Made by a program: the position numbers and the translations under genes. This document shows positions 1 to 11,090 of a DNA stretch of 64,000 nucleotides, piece by piece; position 1 is the first letter of the stretch; the number at the start of each line of letters is the position of its first letter. The notes beneath the pieces were generated by a model. It made no database searches, had not been told where the DNA came from, and saw only the letters and a program-made list of their open reading frames with translations. The stretch comes from Coenobita brevimanus (taxonomy: Eukaryota > Arthropoda > Malacostraca > Decapoda > Coenobitidae). The stretch is taken from the NCBI GenBank assembly GCA_032717465.1, contig CM064683.1, positions 38,147,542 to 38,211,541 of the forward strand, given 5' to 3'.

Positions 1-139
1 TGGAGTTGATAATTTTGAAGCACTTATGTAGGGAGAAATATGTGAGGTAGTCAGGATTCCAGGGGCTTAAATGGTCAGTGAGTGAGCATCTAGCCCTTTT
101 CACTGGACACGGCCTGGTTATATCAGTGCCACCACCTGA

Positions 140-345
140 AGGTGTCTGCCCTGCACTGCAATTTTATAACAATTGGGTGCGTAAGGTGAGAAGTGTGAAT
201 TTCGGGGGTAGGGTTGTGAGGCAGACTGGAAAAAAAATACGAGACAAGGTCATAGGGTGGCTGCCAGAGATTGAGCAGCATAGACAGCCACCATTAGGTG
301 ACTATGGCCAATGAATGCATGTTGGAGCCTTCATGAATGGTACGA
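140..345 (+). mobile_element. LINE-II 3' terminal fragment
   Basis: Non-LTR retrotransposon remnant. It shows the terminal protein signature WVRKVR-V-FGG-V followed by RDKVIGWLPEIEQHRQPPLGDYGQ-like residues, which also occurs (in the clearest copy on the other strand) at 30640-31091. The end reads GTTGGAGCCTTCATGAATGG then ACGATAC, the LINE-II tail. It is heavily 5' truncated and the frame is broken by an A-run. This is the tail of a reverse-transcriptase protein, not a host gene. Confidence 0.7.
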
Positions 346-954
346 TACAAATGATATAAAAATACTGAACTGTTTCTACAGGCCCATCATGTACACCTCA
401 GTATATATATGCATAGCTTTGAAATACTGTATATATAAACACATCATCTGAGATCTAGTGGCACATTTTCCACACAGTTAAAAACAGAATATGTGTAAAT
501 TGTGAGTTTTGTTTGTGTATAATGCCAGCAGTAAGTAATTCCTCATTTAATAATTGATATATATTCCCGTAAATTGCTGATTGCGTGAAGTTAGGGTCGG
601 GTCCCAGCAAGAGGGACTTTTTCTCCAGCATTTAAGGATCATATGCAAGACAGAACTAACTAGCAAGATTTATTTGTGTTAAATTTTAAAAAAATATATT
701 TTTAGATGAATTAACATTGATCTTTCACAGCACACCTTTGAGATTAATTAAGAAGTTTGTGAAAAGTGTATTTTTGAGTGACATTAAGAGAGAGACTGTG
801 CTTAGTGAAAGTATCTTAAATGAGGAATTACTGATAGGGGTTTGCCAGTAAATTATTATTATTATTATTATTATTTGACCCACAAGCAGTTTTTGAAGCA
901 TAAACTAATGATACCCCTTGCTGGCATTAATATTACAAAGGAAAACAAAGTTGA
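346..954. other. Unassigned AT-rich sequence
   Basis: I see no supported coding region or element here, only an ATT microsatellite near 852-876 and AT-rich unique-looking sequence. Confidence 0.6.
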
Positions 955-1014
955 GTGTTTATTCTGCGTGTTTTAGTACTTCATATAGTTAAGTATTGTA
1001 TTAGGCTTCCTCCC

Positions 1015-2225
1015 CCTATCCTCCTCGTTGTTCTTCTCTTCCTTCCTCTTCCTCCCCGTATTGTATTAGGCTTCCTCTTCTCCTCCTTGTTGTTCTTTTC
1101 CTCTTCTTCCTTCCTCTTCCCCTCCTCATTCTTCTCCTTCCTCTTCTTGCTTCCTCCTCCTCATTCTTTTCTTCCTTCCTCCTCCTCCTCATTCTTTTCT
1201 TCCTTCCTCCTCCTCCTCATTCTTTTCTTCCTTCCTCCTCCTCCTCCTCATTCTTTTCTTCCTTCCTCCTCCTCCTCCTCCTCATTCTTTTCTTCCTTCC
1301 TCCTCCTCCTCCTCATTCTTTTCTTCCTTCCTCCTCCTCCTCATTCTTTTCTTCCTTCCTCCTCCTCCTCCTCATTCTTTTCTTCCTTCCTCCTCCTCCT
1401 CCTCATTCTTTTCTTCCTTCCTCCTCCTCCTCCTCCTCATTCTTTTCTTCCTTCCTCCTCCTCCTCCTCCTCATTCTTTTCTTCCTTCCTCCTCCTCCTC
1501 CTCCTCATTCTTTTCTTCCTTCCTCCTCCTCCTCCTCCTCATACTTTTCTTCTTCCTTCCTCCTCCTCCTCCTCATTCTTTTCTTCCTTCCTCCTCCTCC
1601 TCCTCATTCTTTTCTTCCTTCCTCCTCCTCCTCCTCATTCTTTTCTTCCTTCCTCCTCCTCCTCCTCATTCTTTTCTTCCTTCCTCCTCCTCCTCCTCCT
1701 CATTCTTTTCTTCCTTCCTCCTCCTCCTCCTCCTCATTCTTTTCTTCCTTCCTCCTCCTCATTCTTTTCTTCCTTCCTCCTCCTCCTCCTCATTCTTTTC
1801 TTCCTTCCTCCTCCTCCTCCTCATTCTTTTCTTCCTTCCTCCTCCTCCTCCTCATTCTTTTCTTCCTTCCTCCTCCTCCTCCTCATTCTTTTCTTCCTTC
1901 CTCCTCCTCCTCCTCATTCTTTTCTTCCTTCCTCCTCCTCCTCCTCATTCTTTTCTTCCTTCCTCCTCCTCCTCCTCCTCATTCTTTTCTTCCTTCCTCC
2001 TCCTCCTCCTCCTCATTCTTTTCTTCCTTCCTCCTCCTCCTCCTCCTCATTCTTTTCTTCCTTCCTCCTCCTCCTCCTCCTCATTCTTTTCTTCCTTCCT
2101 CCTCCTCCTCCTCCTCATTCTTTTCTTCCCTCCTCCTCCTCATTCTTTTCTTCCTTCCTCCTCCTCATTCTTTTCTTTTCTTCCTCCTCCTCATTCTTTT
2201 CTTTTCTTCCTCCTCCTCCCCTTTT
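1015..2225. repeat. Polypyrimidine minisatellite, 1.2 kb
   Basis: About 40 tandem copies of a 25-34 bp unit, CCTCC(TCC)n followed by TCATTCTTTTCTTCCTT; the number of TCC triplets varies from unit to unit. The top strand is almost pure C/T. An open frame of 452 codons crosses it only because the pyrimidine tract has no stop codons; it encodes runs of Ser, Phe, Leu and Pro and is not a gene. Confidence 0.95.
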
Positions 2226-2339
2226 TGTATTAGGCTTTCTCTCCTCCTCTTCTCCTCGTTCTTCTCTCCCTTTTCTTCTTTCCCCTTCCGCCCCTCTTTC
2301 TTCCTCTTCCTAACCTTACCACCCTGCAACCCACCCTAC

Positions 2340-3070
2340 CACCCCCACCCTTGCTATGCCTTACCAGGTGTCCCTTGCTGTTCCTGTCATCCTTGTCCTG
2401 TCGTTCCATCCCTGTTCTGTCAACCATGTCCTGTCCTTCCACCCCTGTCCTGCCATCACTTACCTGCCCTGCACCCTTGCACTTTCCTTCCCTCCCCTCC
2501 CCTACACCCATGCAATACACTGTACAGCCATGCCCTGCCTTGCCTTGCCAGCCCTGCCCTACACCCATGCACTGTCATCTGCACTCTTGCTGTGCCCTGC
2601 CATCTTTGGCCTGTCCTCCCCTCCTTGCTATTCGTACCCTGTGTCCTGCTGTTCTTGCCTAGGGTGTCCTGCCCTTCCATCTCTTGCTGTATCCTGCTTG
2701 TCTTGCCTTGCTATGACCTGTCCTGTCGTGCCCTTCCATCATCTGTGCTATGTCGTGCTTTGTGCCCTGCCACCCCTGTCCTGCCCTACACCCATGCACT
2801 GTCATCTGCACTCTTGCTGTGCCCTGCCATCCTTGGCCTGTCCTCCCCTCCCCTCCTTGCTATTCTTACCATGTGTCCTGCTGTTCTTGCCTATGGTGTC
2901 CTGCCCTTCCATCTCTTGCTGTATCCTGCTTGTCTTGCCTTGCTATGACCTGCCTTGTTGTGCCCTTCCATCATCTATGCTCTGTCCTTCCATCATCTCA
3001 TGTCCTGCTGTTCTTGTGCTGTCTCCTTCCCTGTCATCTCTGCTATGTCCTTCCTCTGTCCTGCTCCATG
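2340..3070. repeat. Degenerate CCTGTCCTGCC-type minisatellite with a 220-bp duplication
   Basis: C/T-rich sequence built from short degenerate units (CCTGTCCTGCC, CCTTCCATC). A larger block starting with CTACACCCATGCACTGTCAT near 2560 is repeated near 2785, so a unit of about 220 bp was tandemly duplicated. Overlapping open frames in all three phases reflect low complexity. Confidence 0.85.
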
Positions 3071-3181
3071 TGTCTTGTTTTGTTTGTTTTTAATATATGT
3101 TTCTTTTATTCTTTAATGTCTTTTTATATTGTCCTTTTTTCATAATTTTTTCTAAGTGCTAAATTTTGAATATAAGTTACT

Positions 3182-3319
3182 GATATATGTATAGTACTTT
3201 GAAAAATATCAGAAAAAGAATACCAATAGACATGAATAGTATGAAGTGATGTCTCCTTCATACTATTCATGTCTATTGGTATTCTCTTTCTGATATTTTT
3301 CAAAGTACTATACATATAT
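3182..3319. repeat. Near-perfect palindrome with ~65-bp arms
   Basis: Arms 3182-3246 and 3255-3319 are reverse complements with about one mismatch around an 8-base spacer (TGATGTCT). The outer end of each arm is TATGTATAGTACTTT or its complement, which is the unit of the adjacent 17-bp array. Confidence 0.9.
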
Positions 3320-3779
3320 AAGTACAAGTACTATACATATACAAGTACTATACATATACAAGTACTATACATATACAAGTACTATACATATACAAGTACT
3401 ATACATATACAAGTACTATACATATACAAGTACTATACATATACAAGTACTATACATATACAAGTACTATACATATACAAGTACTATACATATACAAGTA
3501 CTATACATATACCAGTACTATACATATACCAGTACTATACATATACCAGTACTATACATATACCAGTACTATACATATACCAGTACTATACATATACCAG
3601 TACTATACATATACCAGTACTATACATATATCAGTACTATACATATATCAGTACTATACATATATCAGTACTATACATATATCAGTACTATACATATATC
3701 AGTACTATACATATATCAGTACTATACATATATCAGTACTATACATATATCAGTACTATACATATATCAGTACTATACA
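3304..3779. repeat. 17-bp satellite array in three variant blocks
   Basis: Units of ACATATACAAGTACTAT repeat about 27 times without length change. The variable triplet changes in blocks: ACAAG in about the first 11 units, ACCAG in about 7, ATCAG in about 9. Because 17 is not a multiple of 3, the open frame through it (repeating YTSTIHI) is a by-product. Confidence 0.95.
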
Positions 3780-3871
3780 AATAAGGTATATGTATATAAT
3801 AAAGACAAGGTAAATACATTGGTTTTATTTCCACTAAGATACATTTAAGTGAAGAAGGTGAAAAAAAAAAA

Positions 3872-3963
3872 CTATCTCGATAAATCGGCCAGAGAAATAA
3901 GGACTGGGAACCCCTAAGGGAGGGTTGCCAGTCCGTATTTTCGTGGCCGATTTATCGAGATAG
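3872..3963. repeat. Small inverted-repeat (foldback) element
   Basis: CTATCTCGATAAATCGGCCA at 3872-3891 is the exact reverse complement of 3944-3963. An inner pair GGACTGG/CCAGTCC (3901-3907 and 3928-3934) extends the fold. It resembles a short MITE or hairpin; no target-site duplication was identified. Confidence 0.75.
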
Positions 3964-4229
3964 GTTCTGCGCCCTACCCCAAGATGCTTCCAAGACCGTG
4001 CCCTTCAAATCACTGTGTAGATGCCATGTCTTGTATTGCTCTGCCCAGCTAATGCCAGGCAGAGTTATACAAGAACACATGGCATACAACAGAGTGATCA
4101 AAAGGGCTACTTAACATGCATTGCTAACAGTGTGTGCACCACGCAACGTGTGTTTGCTAAGGCATGTTAAAGCGGAAGCAATGTACCATTAATCAACAGG
4201 GCATACAGTATACTAAAGACATGAGCCAA

Positions 4230-4449
4230 TTAACCCCTTCAGTATGAGGACATTTTATTCCTGCTGATGCCACACGATTTTATTCAGCTTGGAGTGCTAT
4301 CTCATACTGGAGGAGACATGGCCTCCCTTCAGTATGAGACCCCGTTCCTAAGCTGAGTAAAATCGTCTGGCAGCAGCAAGAATAAAATCATCTGGGATAC
4401 AGCAACAATACACTGAGAAAAGATGTAACAGTACTGAAGAGGTTCAAAA
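4230..4449. mobile_element. MITE-like inverted-repeat element with TTAA end
   Basis: The left end TTAACCCCTTCAGTATGAGG has an imperfect reverse complement at the right end (CAGTACTGAAGAGGTTC). Inner segments ACGATTTTATTCAGCTTGG and CTAAGCTGAGTAAAATCGTC also pair. TTAA is the target of piggyBac-type elements, but only the left TTAA is intact, so assignment is tentative. Confidence 0.5.
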
Positions 4450-4783
4450 ATACCAACATGGACTGGTTGTGATGCAGGTTAAATATCAACAAAATCACAT
4501 TCCACTGAACAATATTTACTCTTCACTAACTTGGCCCAATTTTTCAGTCTTTTCCAGCCGTGTCACGTAAGAGTAACTCGAGGCACAGAAAGCCAATGCT
4601 AGTACTCATAAACCTTTTCACACTGTGCCTACTATCCTGTTCTAAGAAAGTTACAACTCATAATTCAGGCTGGAAAGATTTAAAATTTTTGGCCAAGCTA
4701 AAGTTCAGAGTATTATCTCAAGCAAACAAATAACTGTAAAAATATAATGGCCATATTACTATAACAATGGGAAAGTGTGGACA

Positions 4784-5345
4784 TGCTATATCTACCTATA
4801 GCCAGACACCTTGATCCTGTGAGGGTACATATCTCCTCCCTGTCCACTGTCATCTACCTGCCCTCCCCCCAGATTACACCCCCTGCCTCTCCCTCCACCT
4901 CACTCACATACACCCTCCTGATGAAGTTTCCTACTCTCCATTCCCCCAACTTACACCCCCCTCTCATATATCTCTCCACTCCATCCCTCCATCTCATCCT
5001 CAGTCTCCACCTCACTCACATACACTCTCAGAATTAATCTTCCTACACCCTCCTCTCTCATGCACCTCTCCACTCCATCCCTCCATCTCATCCTCAGTCT
5101 CCCCCTGCCACTTTCCCCACCTCCACCTCACTCACACAAACCCCTACTTAGTCTCTCTCTCTCCATCCCCCCCCACTTACACCTCCCTCTCATACCTCTA
5201 TTCCATCCCTCCACCTCACTCTCATACTCCACCCCCAACTTACACCCTCCTCTCCTATATACCTCCACTCATCCCTCCATCTCATCCTCAGTCTCCCCCT
5301 CCCTCTTACCCCACATCCACCTTACTCACATACACTCCTAGTTAG
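4784..5345 (-). mobile_element. LINE-I 3' end remnant, expanded into low-complexity sequence
   Basis: CTATATCTACCTATAGCCAGACACCTTGATCC matches the reversed LINE-I terminus (copy at 60210-61844) and is followed by CTCCATCCCTCCATCTCATCCTC motifs repeated several times. The same low-complexity sequence resumes at 6366-6470, so the Harbinger-like element at 5436-6365 seems to be inserted into this remnant. Confidence 0.7.
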
Positions 5346-5435
5346 TTTCCCTCTCCTTCCCATTTCAATTTACAACATCCTCTACTCAATCCCTCAGTTT
5401 CCCTTTCCCCCCCCCTCCCTCCACCTCACACATTG

Positions 5436-6365
5436 GGGCCGATTCACACTACACAGTTTGTCTCCGTACGGCTTTCGTACGTTAATTTTTTTATCGAAAT
5501 CAATGGGCTGTTCACACAATATTTTCCGTTTATTGTTCATCTTTCGTGCGGCTTTCACTCGTACGGATCGCCTATGTTTGGAAGAAATCTCTAACAAACG
5601 AAACGTATACGTATGGAAACGCTCCGTACCTCCACCAATCAGTGTCAACATCAAGACGTATCAGTCACGGTGTGTTTACAGACAACAGAGGACAACTTTA
5701 GCCCGTCAATGCTTTTGGCCGTGAACAGTACTATAAGCCGTCATGAGTGATGAGAAGTTATTAGAACTGGTCAGAGGCTACGCGGAACTATATGACATGG
5801 GCAACAGAAAATACAACGATAACCATGTGAAAGAAAAAATATGGAAATTAGTAGGAGAGGGATTGGAAAAATTGGGTAAGATATTTAAATATTTCACTAT
5901 TTTATCATAACAGTGTGACAAATAGCATTTTATCCTTCATCCTATTCATTACCATTCATAGGGTATCTCTCAACACCCTATCCATTACCATTCACAGGTT
6001 CTCCCAACATCCTGTTCATAACCATTGGTAGGTTCTCTCTCAGCCCTCTTTACGCCCATGGAAGAGAACCAGTGGGACTTCAAGAATCTTTTAAATTTCT
6101 TTTACAAGGAATGCACCTTGTGGAGCATTTCCTCCCTGTCTAGTTATGTCTACTAAAGAGCTTGCATTGTTCGTGACATTCATGGTTGTAACATCAGTGG
6201 CATTGTCACCTAAGTAGTTGTGCAAAAATGAAAGTTGCAGCAAGCTGCTTTACACTAATTTCCGAGGCTTCTTGTCGGAGCCACAGCTGCACACAGACTG
6301 ACGGGATCATGGACATAAATGAACCGTAACCCTACGAAGACGAACCGTATAGTGTGAATTGGCCC
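5436..6365 (+). mobile_element. Harbinger-like DNA transposon, internally deleted
   Basis: Terminal inverted repeats GGGCCGATTCACACTACAC and, reversed, GGGCCAATTCACACTATAC bound a 930-bp segment. Flanking trinucleotides are TTG and TTA, close to the TTA/TAA preference of PIF/Harbinger elements. It carries a MADF coding exon, as many PIF/Harbinger elements carry a Myb/MADF protein next to the transposase; no transposase frame remains. The interior also holds three ~45-bp repeats around CATTACCATTCATAGG (5940-6050). Confidence 0.7.
5743..5875 (+). CDS. MADF-domain protein, first exon only
   Basis: From ATG at 5743 the frame reads 44 codons beginning MSDEKLLELVRGYAELYDMG, then NRKYNDNHVKEKIWKLVGEG. 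The spacing (LLELVRGYAELYD, K-Y-DN, KEKIWKLVGE) is that of the N-terminal half of a MADF (Adf-1/Myb-SANT-like) DNA-binding domain. The frame runs into GGTAAG at 5875-5880, a good splice donor, so this looks like exon 1 of the DNA-binding protein of a Harbinger-type element. I cannot find the second exon inside the element boundaries, so the protein is probably incomplete and non-functional. Confidence 0.6.
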
Positions 6366-6589
6366 TTAGTCTCTCACTCCAGCCCTCCATCACATCCTTG
6401 GTCTCCCCTCCTACCTCACTCACATACACTCCTAGTTAATTCTCTCCAACTCCACTCCATCCCTCAGTCTCCCAATTCTAATTTATGGAGCACAGACAAC
6501 CAAATGACATATGATTTCTTACTAAACTCGTGGAATGTTGCCATAACCTACCTACCAATAACATCTTTGAAAAAAAAAAAAAAAAAAAA

Positions 6590-7058
6590 GTGATATGGCC
6601 ACATTTTTAAAAGTAATGAAGCAATATTTCTCGCCTTTTAAGACTTCGTTCCCTTAAAAAACCTTGGAATAGCACTTCTAAAAAATTACAAGGTTACTTA
6701 TGAACTGGCTGCTACAGTTTATATAACCCTTGTTAATTTCTTGGTCATAAACAGACACACATCTTAACCAAGACTGGCTGAAGTTTAAATCTATTGCTCA
6801 TGGTCTGGTGCAAGTAGGCAACTAATGAAGTACTGTAGGTATAAAATCACTAATGCTGCTCCTGGCCTACCAAGCCATTCATACCCAGGCAACAGGTCTT
6901 TTAGTCCAACATGACAGATGAACACTACAGCAGGTAATTTTTAGGCAATGTTGTTCCCACAACAATTTAAATCAATATTTTATGCAAGGAAGAAGGAACC
7001 AAATGCTAGAAAATCTGAACGACTGTTCCCTCCAACAAAAAACTTAAGTGCCAAATTC
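6590..7058. other. Unassigned sequence after a short poly-A run
   Basis: A run of A at about 6570-6589 is followed by unique-looking AT-rich sequence. I see no supported gene or repeat. Confidence 0.5.
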
Positions 7059-7059
7059 A

Positions 7060-7435
7060 AGATCGTTCATCTTGAGATGCCTGGACACAGCATTAAAAAG
7101 ACTGGAGGGTCATAGGCAGTCGGAAGAGCGACAAGCAGTTCCAGAGTTGACCTACTGCGTACATGAAGGTTAACTCCTGCATTTGATAGCTGGACAGAAA
7201 AGGGATGAGAGTTTGCTGCTAGACAGGTGCTACGCACCCGCCAGGGTGGTGGAGGGATGCAAGCAGACGTTTCGGAGGGGCAGTGACCATTGACACAGCA
7301 GTACAAATGAGATAAACATGCAACAGTTGTAGTCAGATGGAATAAAAATTGGCAACCTGCATCACTATGTGCCACTGATGCAATATGTTGAGATGTTTCA
7401 AATAATTTTTGGCCTGCACCAGGAGCATGCATTTA
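7060..7435 (-). pseudogene. Jockey-like LINE reverse transcriptase, C-terminal remnant
   Basis: Reading the minus strand gives NGHCPSETSACIPPPPWR, then STCLAANSHPFSVQLSNAGVN, the conserved end of the Jockey-like reverse-transcriptase family also present at 36020-36540 and 40797-41735. In those copies it follows SLFYRY/CRYF and precedes LWN-LP-SVFP-AYD. Several frameshifts are present here and only about 120 codons remain. It is a dead, 5'-truncated retrotransposon copy. Confidence 0.75.
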
Positions 7436-7970
7436 TTTTTTTTTTTAGCTGCAGTTCTTTGGTTGTGTGTTTAGTATTTTTATTAAAAGTGGCAGCAATA
7501 TTTCACTCACTGGCAAAGCAACTGACGTTATATTTAAAAAGCACAATTAATTTTACTACCTCTCAAATATCGGAAATTATAAGACTGCCTTGTCAAAATC
7601 AAGCAGTTTTTCATTAGTCTTAAAAGGCGATAAACTCTACTCCACTACACAAAATATTAAAACATTTATAATAAAGAAGCATTTACATTAAAGATGCATT
7701 TATTGGAATAAAGAAAATATGGTCAGCACATATAAATATATAAGTAATGGATGTGGGATCATGAAGGGCCGCAATATATTAAAATCTACACGAGTGAAGT
7801 TCTGCTGAAAAATCACATGGTCTGACTGACTGGCCAAGAGATGCTCCCACATCCACAAATACTGTACAGTGCATATACAGATGTCCTCGTTTAGCCACAG
7901 GTATGGCCTAAACTAACAGTATTCCCACCATACAACTGGTAATGGCAAATTCTGCACCCTGACTAAGCTT
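7436..7970. other. Unassigned AT-rich sequence
   Basis: I see no coding region or recognisable repeat in this interval. Confidence 0.5.
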
Positions 7971-7972
7971 TA

Positions 7973-8016
<44 letters not shown>

Positions 8017-8150
8017 GGGGGGAGGTTACACAGAAAAAAAAAAAAGGGGCGGGGGGATAGGGGTTGCATTGTTTGAAAAAATAAATAAATAGATAGAGGG
8101 GTTGCACCGATTAAAAAAAAAAAAAAAAAAGGGAGAGAGGCGGGAGAGGG
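7973..8150. repeat. Poly-A tracts broken by G-rich spacers
   Basis: Three A-runs (about 40, 12 and 18 bases) alternate with GAGGGGGGGGAGG, GGGGCGGGGGG and GGGAGAGAGG spacers. The phrases AGGGGTTGCATTGTTTGA, AGGGGTTGCACCGATT and AGGGGTTGTATTGTTTGA repeat, showing a degenerate ~60-bp tandem unit. Confidence 0.8.
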
Positions 8151-8216
8151 GTTGTATTGTTTGATGGTCCTTAACTATGAGGTATGACAGTCTCCTTGGT
8201 TACTTCGTTTATTTTC

Positions 8217-8880
8217 CTATCGCTTACAAAGGCTTCAACATGCCTGCATAGCCTTGGTCACCTAATGGCATCTCTCCATACTACTTGATCTCTGGCAGTC
8301 TCCATGTCCAGTCCCATATCCCTGAGGTCTCATTCTGACTTCATCCCAGGTCTTTTTTTTAGTCTGCCTCTCACAACTCGACCCTAAACAATCACAGCTC
8401 TCACCCTCCATCCTCTCCACATGTCCATACCATCTCAACCTACCCCTCCTCATCACTACATCAATACATTCAAGTCCCATTCTTCTTCTCAACTCTTCAA
8501 CTGCAGTCCTAACACCCCTCCCAAGGCCTGTCATTCAAGGATGCACTACAAACAAATCTAATCATTGTCATTACTGTATGTTTAAGCCTAAGAACATCCT
8601 CATCCTTCACTGCCCAGGTCTCACGTGCCACATACATAGATCCCTTAGCACTGAGGGAGAGCCCTCTCAATGTCAGGAGGCAACAGCTCTCTGAACTTCC
8701 TCCAGCCACTCCTTATCCTAGCCACACAGCTAACACCAGCTCCACCTCCAGCACATAGCATGTCCTAAAAAAAAAAAAAAAAAAATCCTCTACACACTCA
8801 ACAGCAAGACTAATCCTTTCATGCCTGAAATCACCATATGCTCCCCCCCCCACACACACACACTGCACACACCATGTCAG
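8217..8880 (-). pseudogene. LINE-II reverse transcriptase, C-terminal remnant
   Basis: Minus-strand pieces ETWAVKDEDVLRLKHTVMTM (about 8620-8540) and ELRRRMGLECIDVVMRRGRL-RWYGHVERMEG (about 8490-8400) match the typical end of LINE reverse transcriptases (SETWA, R-R-L, MIR-MC, RL-WYGHVERM). They align in order with the better copy at 30640-31375. The element end CAACATGCCTGCATAGCCTTGG lies at 8237-8258. Frameshifts and a KKK run from an A-tract break the frame. Confidence 0.75.
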
Positions 8881-9317
8881 CATTTTTCACAGTCTACCTC
8901 TAACACCACATACACAGCCTCTCACCAAACAGTGAACAAGTTGCAATTCCTTCCCACACCCTAGTGGTAATCCACACATGGCCACACTCCCTCAGCTTTG
9001 ACAGTACCACCACCAGCCCTAGATACCTTCACCCTTGGTTACTAGTTGTATCGACCCTCCAATCACACTACACACTGCCATCAACTGAGACAAAAGGGAA
9101 CAGGGATCTGTCAGGTTTGATAACATGCTATAACAAATTTAACAGACAATGGAGAAAGTTGCCTTCATGAGGTGGCAGTCTCCTTGGTTATGGCTACTAG
9201 TCATATCAATGTGCTATAGCAATACACTTTACAGGTACAGGAGGCTTGCTCTCTCGTGTCTCCTTGGCTACTAGTCCTGCAGGCAGTAGGTGACTGATCA
9301 TCCACTCACTTGATATA

Positions 9318-10843
9318 CAGTGCAACCTCTTAAATTCGAAGTTCTTGTGTCCTTTTGATACTTTTGAAAAATTTGAACTTTTAATAAAGCATTTCTGTGG
9401 CTGTCTTAATTCTCATGGTTTAGACATGCTTTTGACACAAGCTTTGTTGTCTGGGCTAACTAGCTGGCTTCAGGCATCCTATTTTCCATTGTTAACACTA
9501 CCATTTATCTCATCTCTTAACTCAAGGATCAGTACAATAATCACTACAAACCATGAAGTGTTTCTTTCACATTTCCTTTCCTCATCTTGTGTATGTCCCC
9601 TTGTTCTAAAACACTTTGCAGTTGTATTCATATTTAACATCAATCAGTAAGTTGTAAGGGACAGTAATTATGCATTCATTTATTTACGTAAAAACTACAG
9701 TACTGAACATGAATATTTACATCTTTCAGCAACCACCATCCACTCCTTGATGTAGCACTGCCCAGTATCTCCATTATTTTTGTTTCTGTCCTCCTCTCTC
9801 CCTATTTCTCACATCTTTCCTGTCAATTTTTATTACTCCTTCCTTTTCAGGTGGCTTTACATTGAGTAACATGCCTAATGGCTTTCTGTAAGCCAGAAAA
9901 CCATTTACAATGCTGGGTGGTAACCATATAACCAACCCATACGTGATGCTACACTTCACATTGTGCACTGATTACACACTTTATTTTATGACATTTTATG
10001 ATACGTACAATTACTGCCAGTCTGCATTACTATAATCTTGCAGAAATACTGCAATCTCAGTGATGAAATACATTAGTACATTGTGTGTGTGTGAAAAAAA
10101 AAAGAAGATGGTGGTGGTTTATATCTACTCAAAAATAGATTGCACAGTGGTTTAACAGTGATGCAAATGATCTATTAGAATTACACTAAGACTGTTGCCT
10201 ACCAACAATCATGCTTCAGTCAAAAGTGAATAAAATCAGTTGACGTCTGACAAGTGGTGTTGCATGGTGTTGTGTGATAAAGGAATATTTACCATAATTC
10301 CACTCAAAAACTTAAAAACCTTATCACACTGCTTTGTAATGTCATACACTGTCAGGTTTAACACCACCGCTATCTTTGACAACACCTGCAATGAGTTATT
10401 TACTCTAGTTTCAGTTGGTACAGCACTGAGAACTGTCAAATTTGTCATACATGGTAGTTTCCATCACCAATCATTTCACAACACACACTAAGTACTTGTG
10501 GCTGCATTCTTATACTGCATCATTTTTGTTCCCAGCACTGCACTAATTGGTAAAGCCAGGACACCTGTTTGAAGCCACAATTATGGTCAAATTTGGATAT
10601 GATAAAACTGACTCAAATAATAAAGAGCTTACCCAAGACGAGGAAAGGAAATTATTATTATTATGGGTGACCACACGCTTTATGGTGAGGTCATCAGTAC
10701 CAGATGGGTGTAGCTGGGTGTGTTTTTTTTTTTTTTACAAGTCTCTGGTTATTTCTGAGCTAGTTTTGGAAAATAAAAATGACATTTTTCATAAATTAAG
10801 GCAATTGAACTTTAGAGGTTTGCAAACTTTTGAGGTTGCACTG
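9318..10843. mobile_element. Tigger/pogo-like non-autonomous DNA transposon
   Basis: The left end CAGTGCAACCTCTTAAATTC (TA immediately before) is mirrored at the right end, whose reverse complement reads CAGTGCAACCTCAAAAGTTT (TA immediately after). This is the terminal pattern of Tc1/mariner-type elements of the pogo/Tigger group with TA duplication. No transposase is recognisable in the 1.5 kb interior, which contains a hairpin SINE-like repeat (9725-9965). Confidence 0.75.
9725..9965. repeat. Hairpin-bearing SINE-like repeat, copy 1
   Basis: Contains TAATGGCTTTCTG, a short loop, CCAGAAAACCATTTACAATG, then GCTGGGTGGTAACCATAT. The same order is found at 10855-11090 and, reversed, at 33690-33830 and 42250-42380. 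The inverted motif forms a 13-bp stem. Confidence 0.65.
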
Positions 10844-10854
10844 TAGTACTACCT

Positions 10855-11090
10855 ATTCTTCCTTCAACTTTATCATTCTGTTTGTCCTCACTCCCTACTT
10901 CTCCCTTTCCTTCCTGTCACTTTTTCTCTTCTTTCCACTTCATGTGGTTTTACACCAGGTGACAGGCCTAATGGTTTCCTGCAACCCAGGAAACCATTTA
11001 CAATGTTGGGTGGTAACCATATCACCAAATAATGGGGTGATGTGGGGCCTGCTATGGTGCCCATGTTAACTGGATTATGCAAATGCAGCA
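10855..11090. repeat. Hairpin-bearing SINE-like repeat, copy 2
   Basis: Shares with copy 1 a C/T-rich 5' part, then CCTAATGGTTTCCTG, a loop, CAGGAAACCATTTACAATG and GTTGGGTGGTAACCATATCA. The adjoining part (11050-11250) has CATTCAACGCACCTTGCCGTTG-type unique sequence. It directly abuts the right end of the Tigger-like element at 10843. Confidence 0.65.

Noticed and set aside
955..2313. 452-codon open frame rich in Ser, Phe, Leu and Pro
   Set aside because: It follows the polypyrimidine minisatellite and arises only because C/T sequence lacks stop codons.
3304..3779. CRISPR-like array
   Set aside because: Units are contiguous with no unique spacers, and the rest of the window is eukaryotic.
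10236..10491. Overlapping 70-83 codon frames on both strands
   Set aside because: No recognisable domain, and they lie inside a non-autonomous Tigger-like element.
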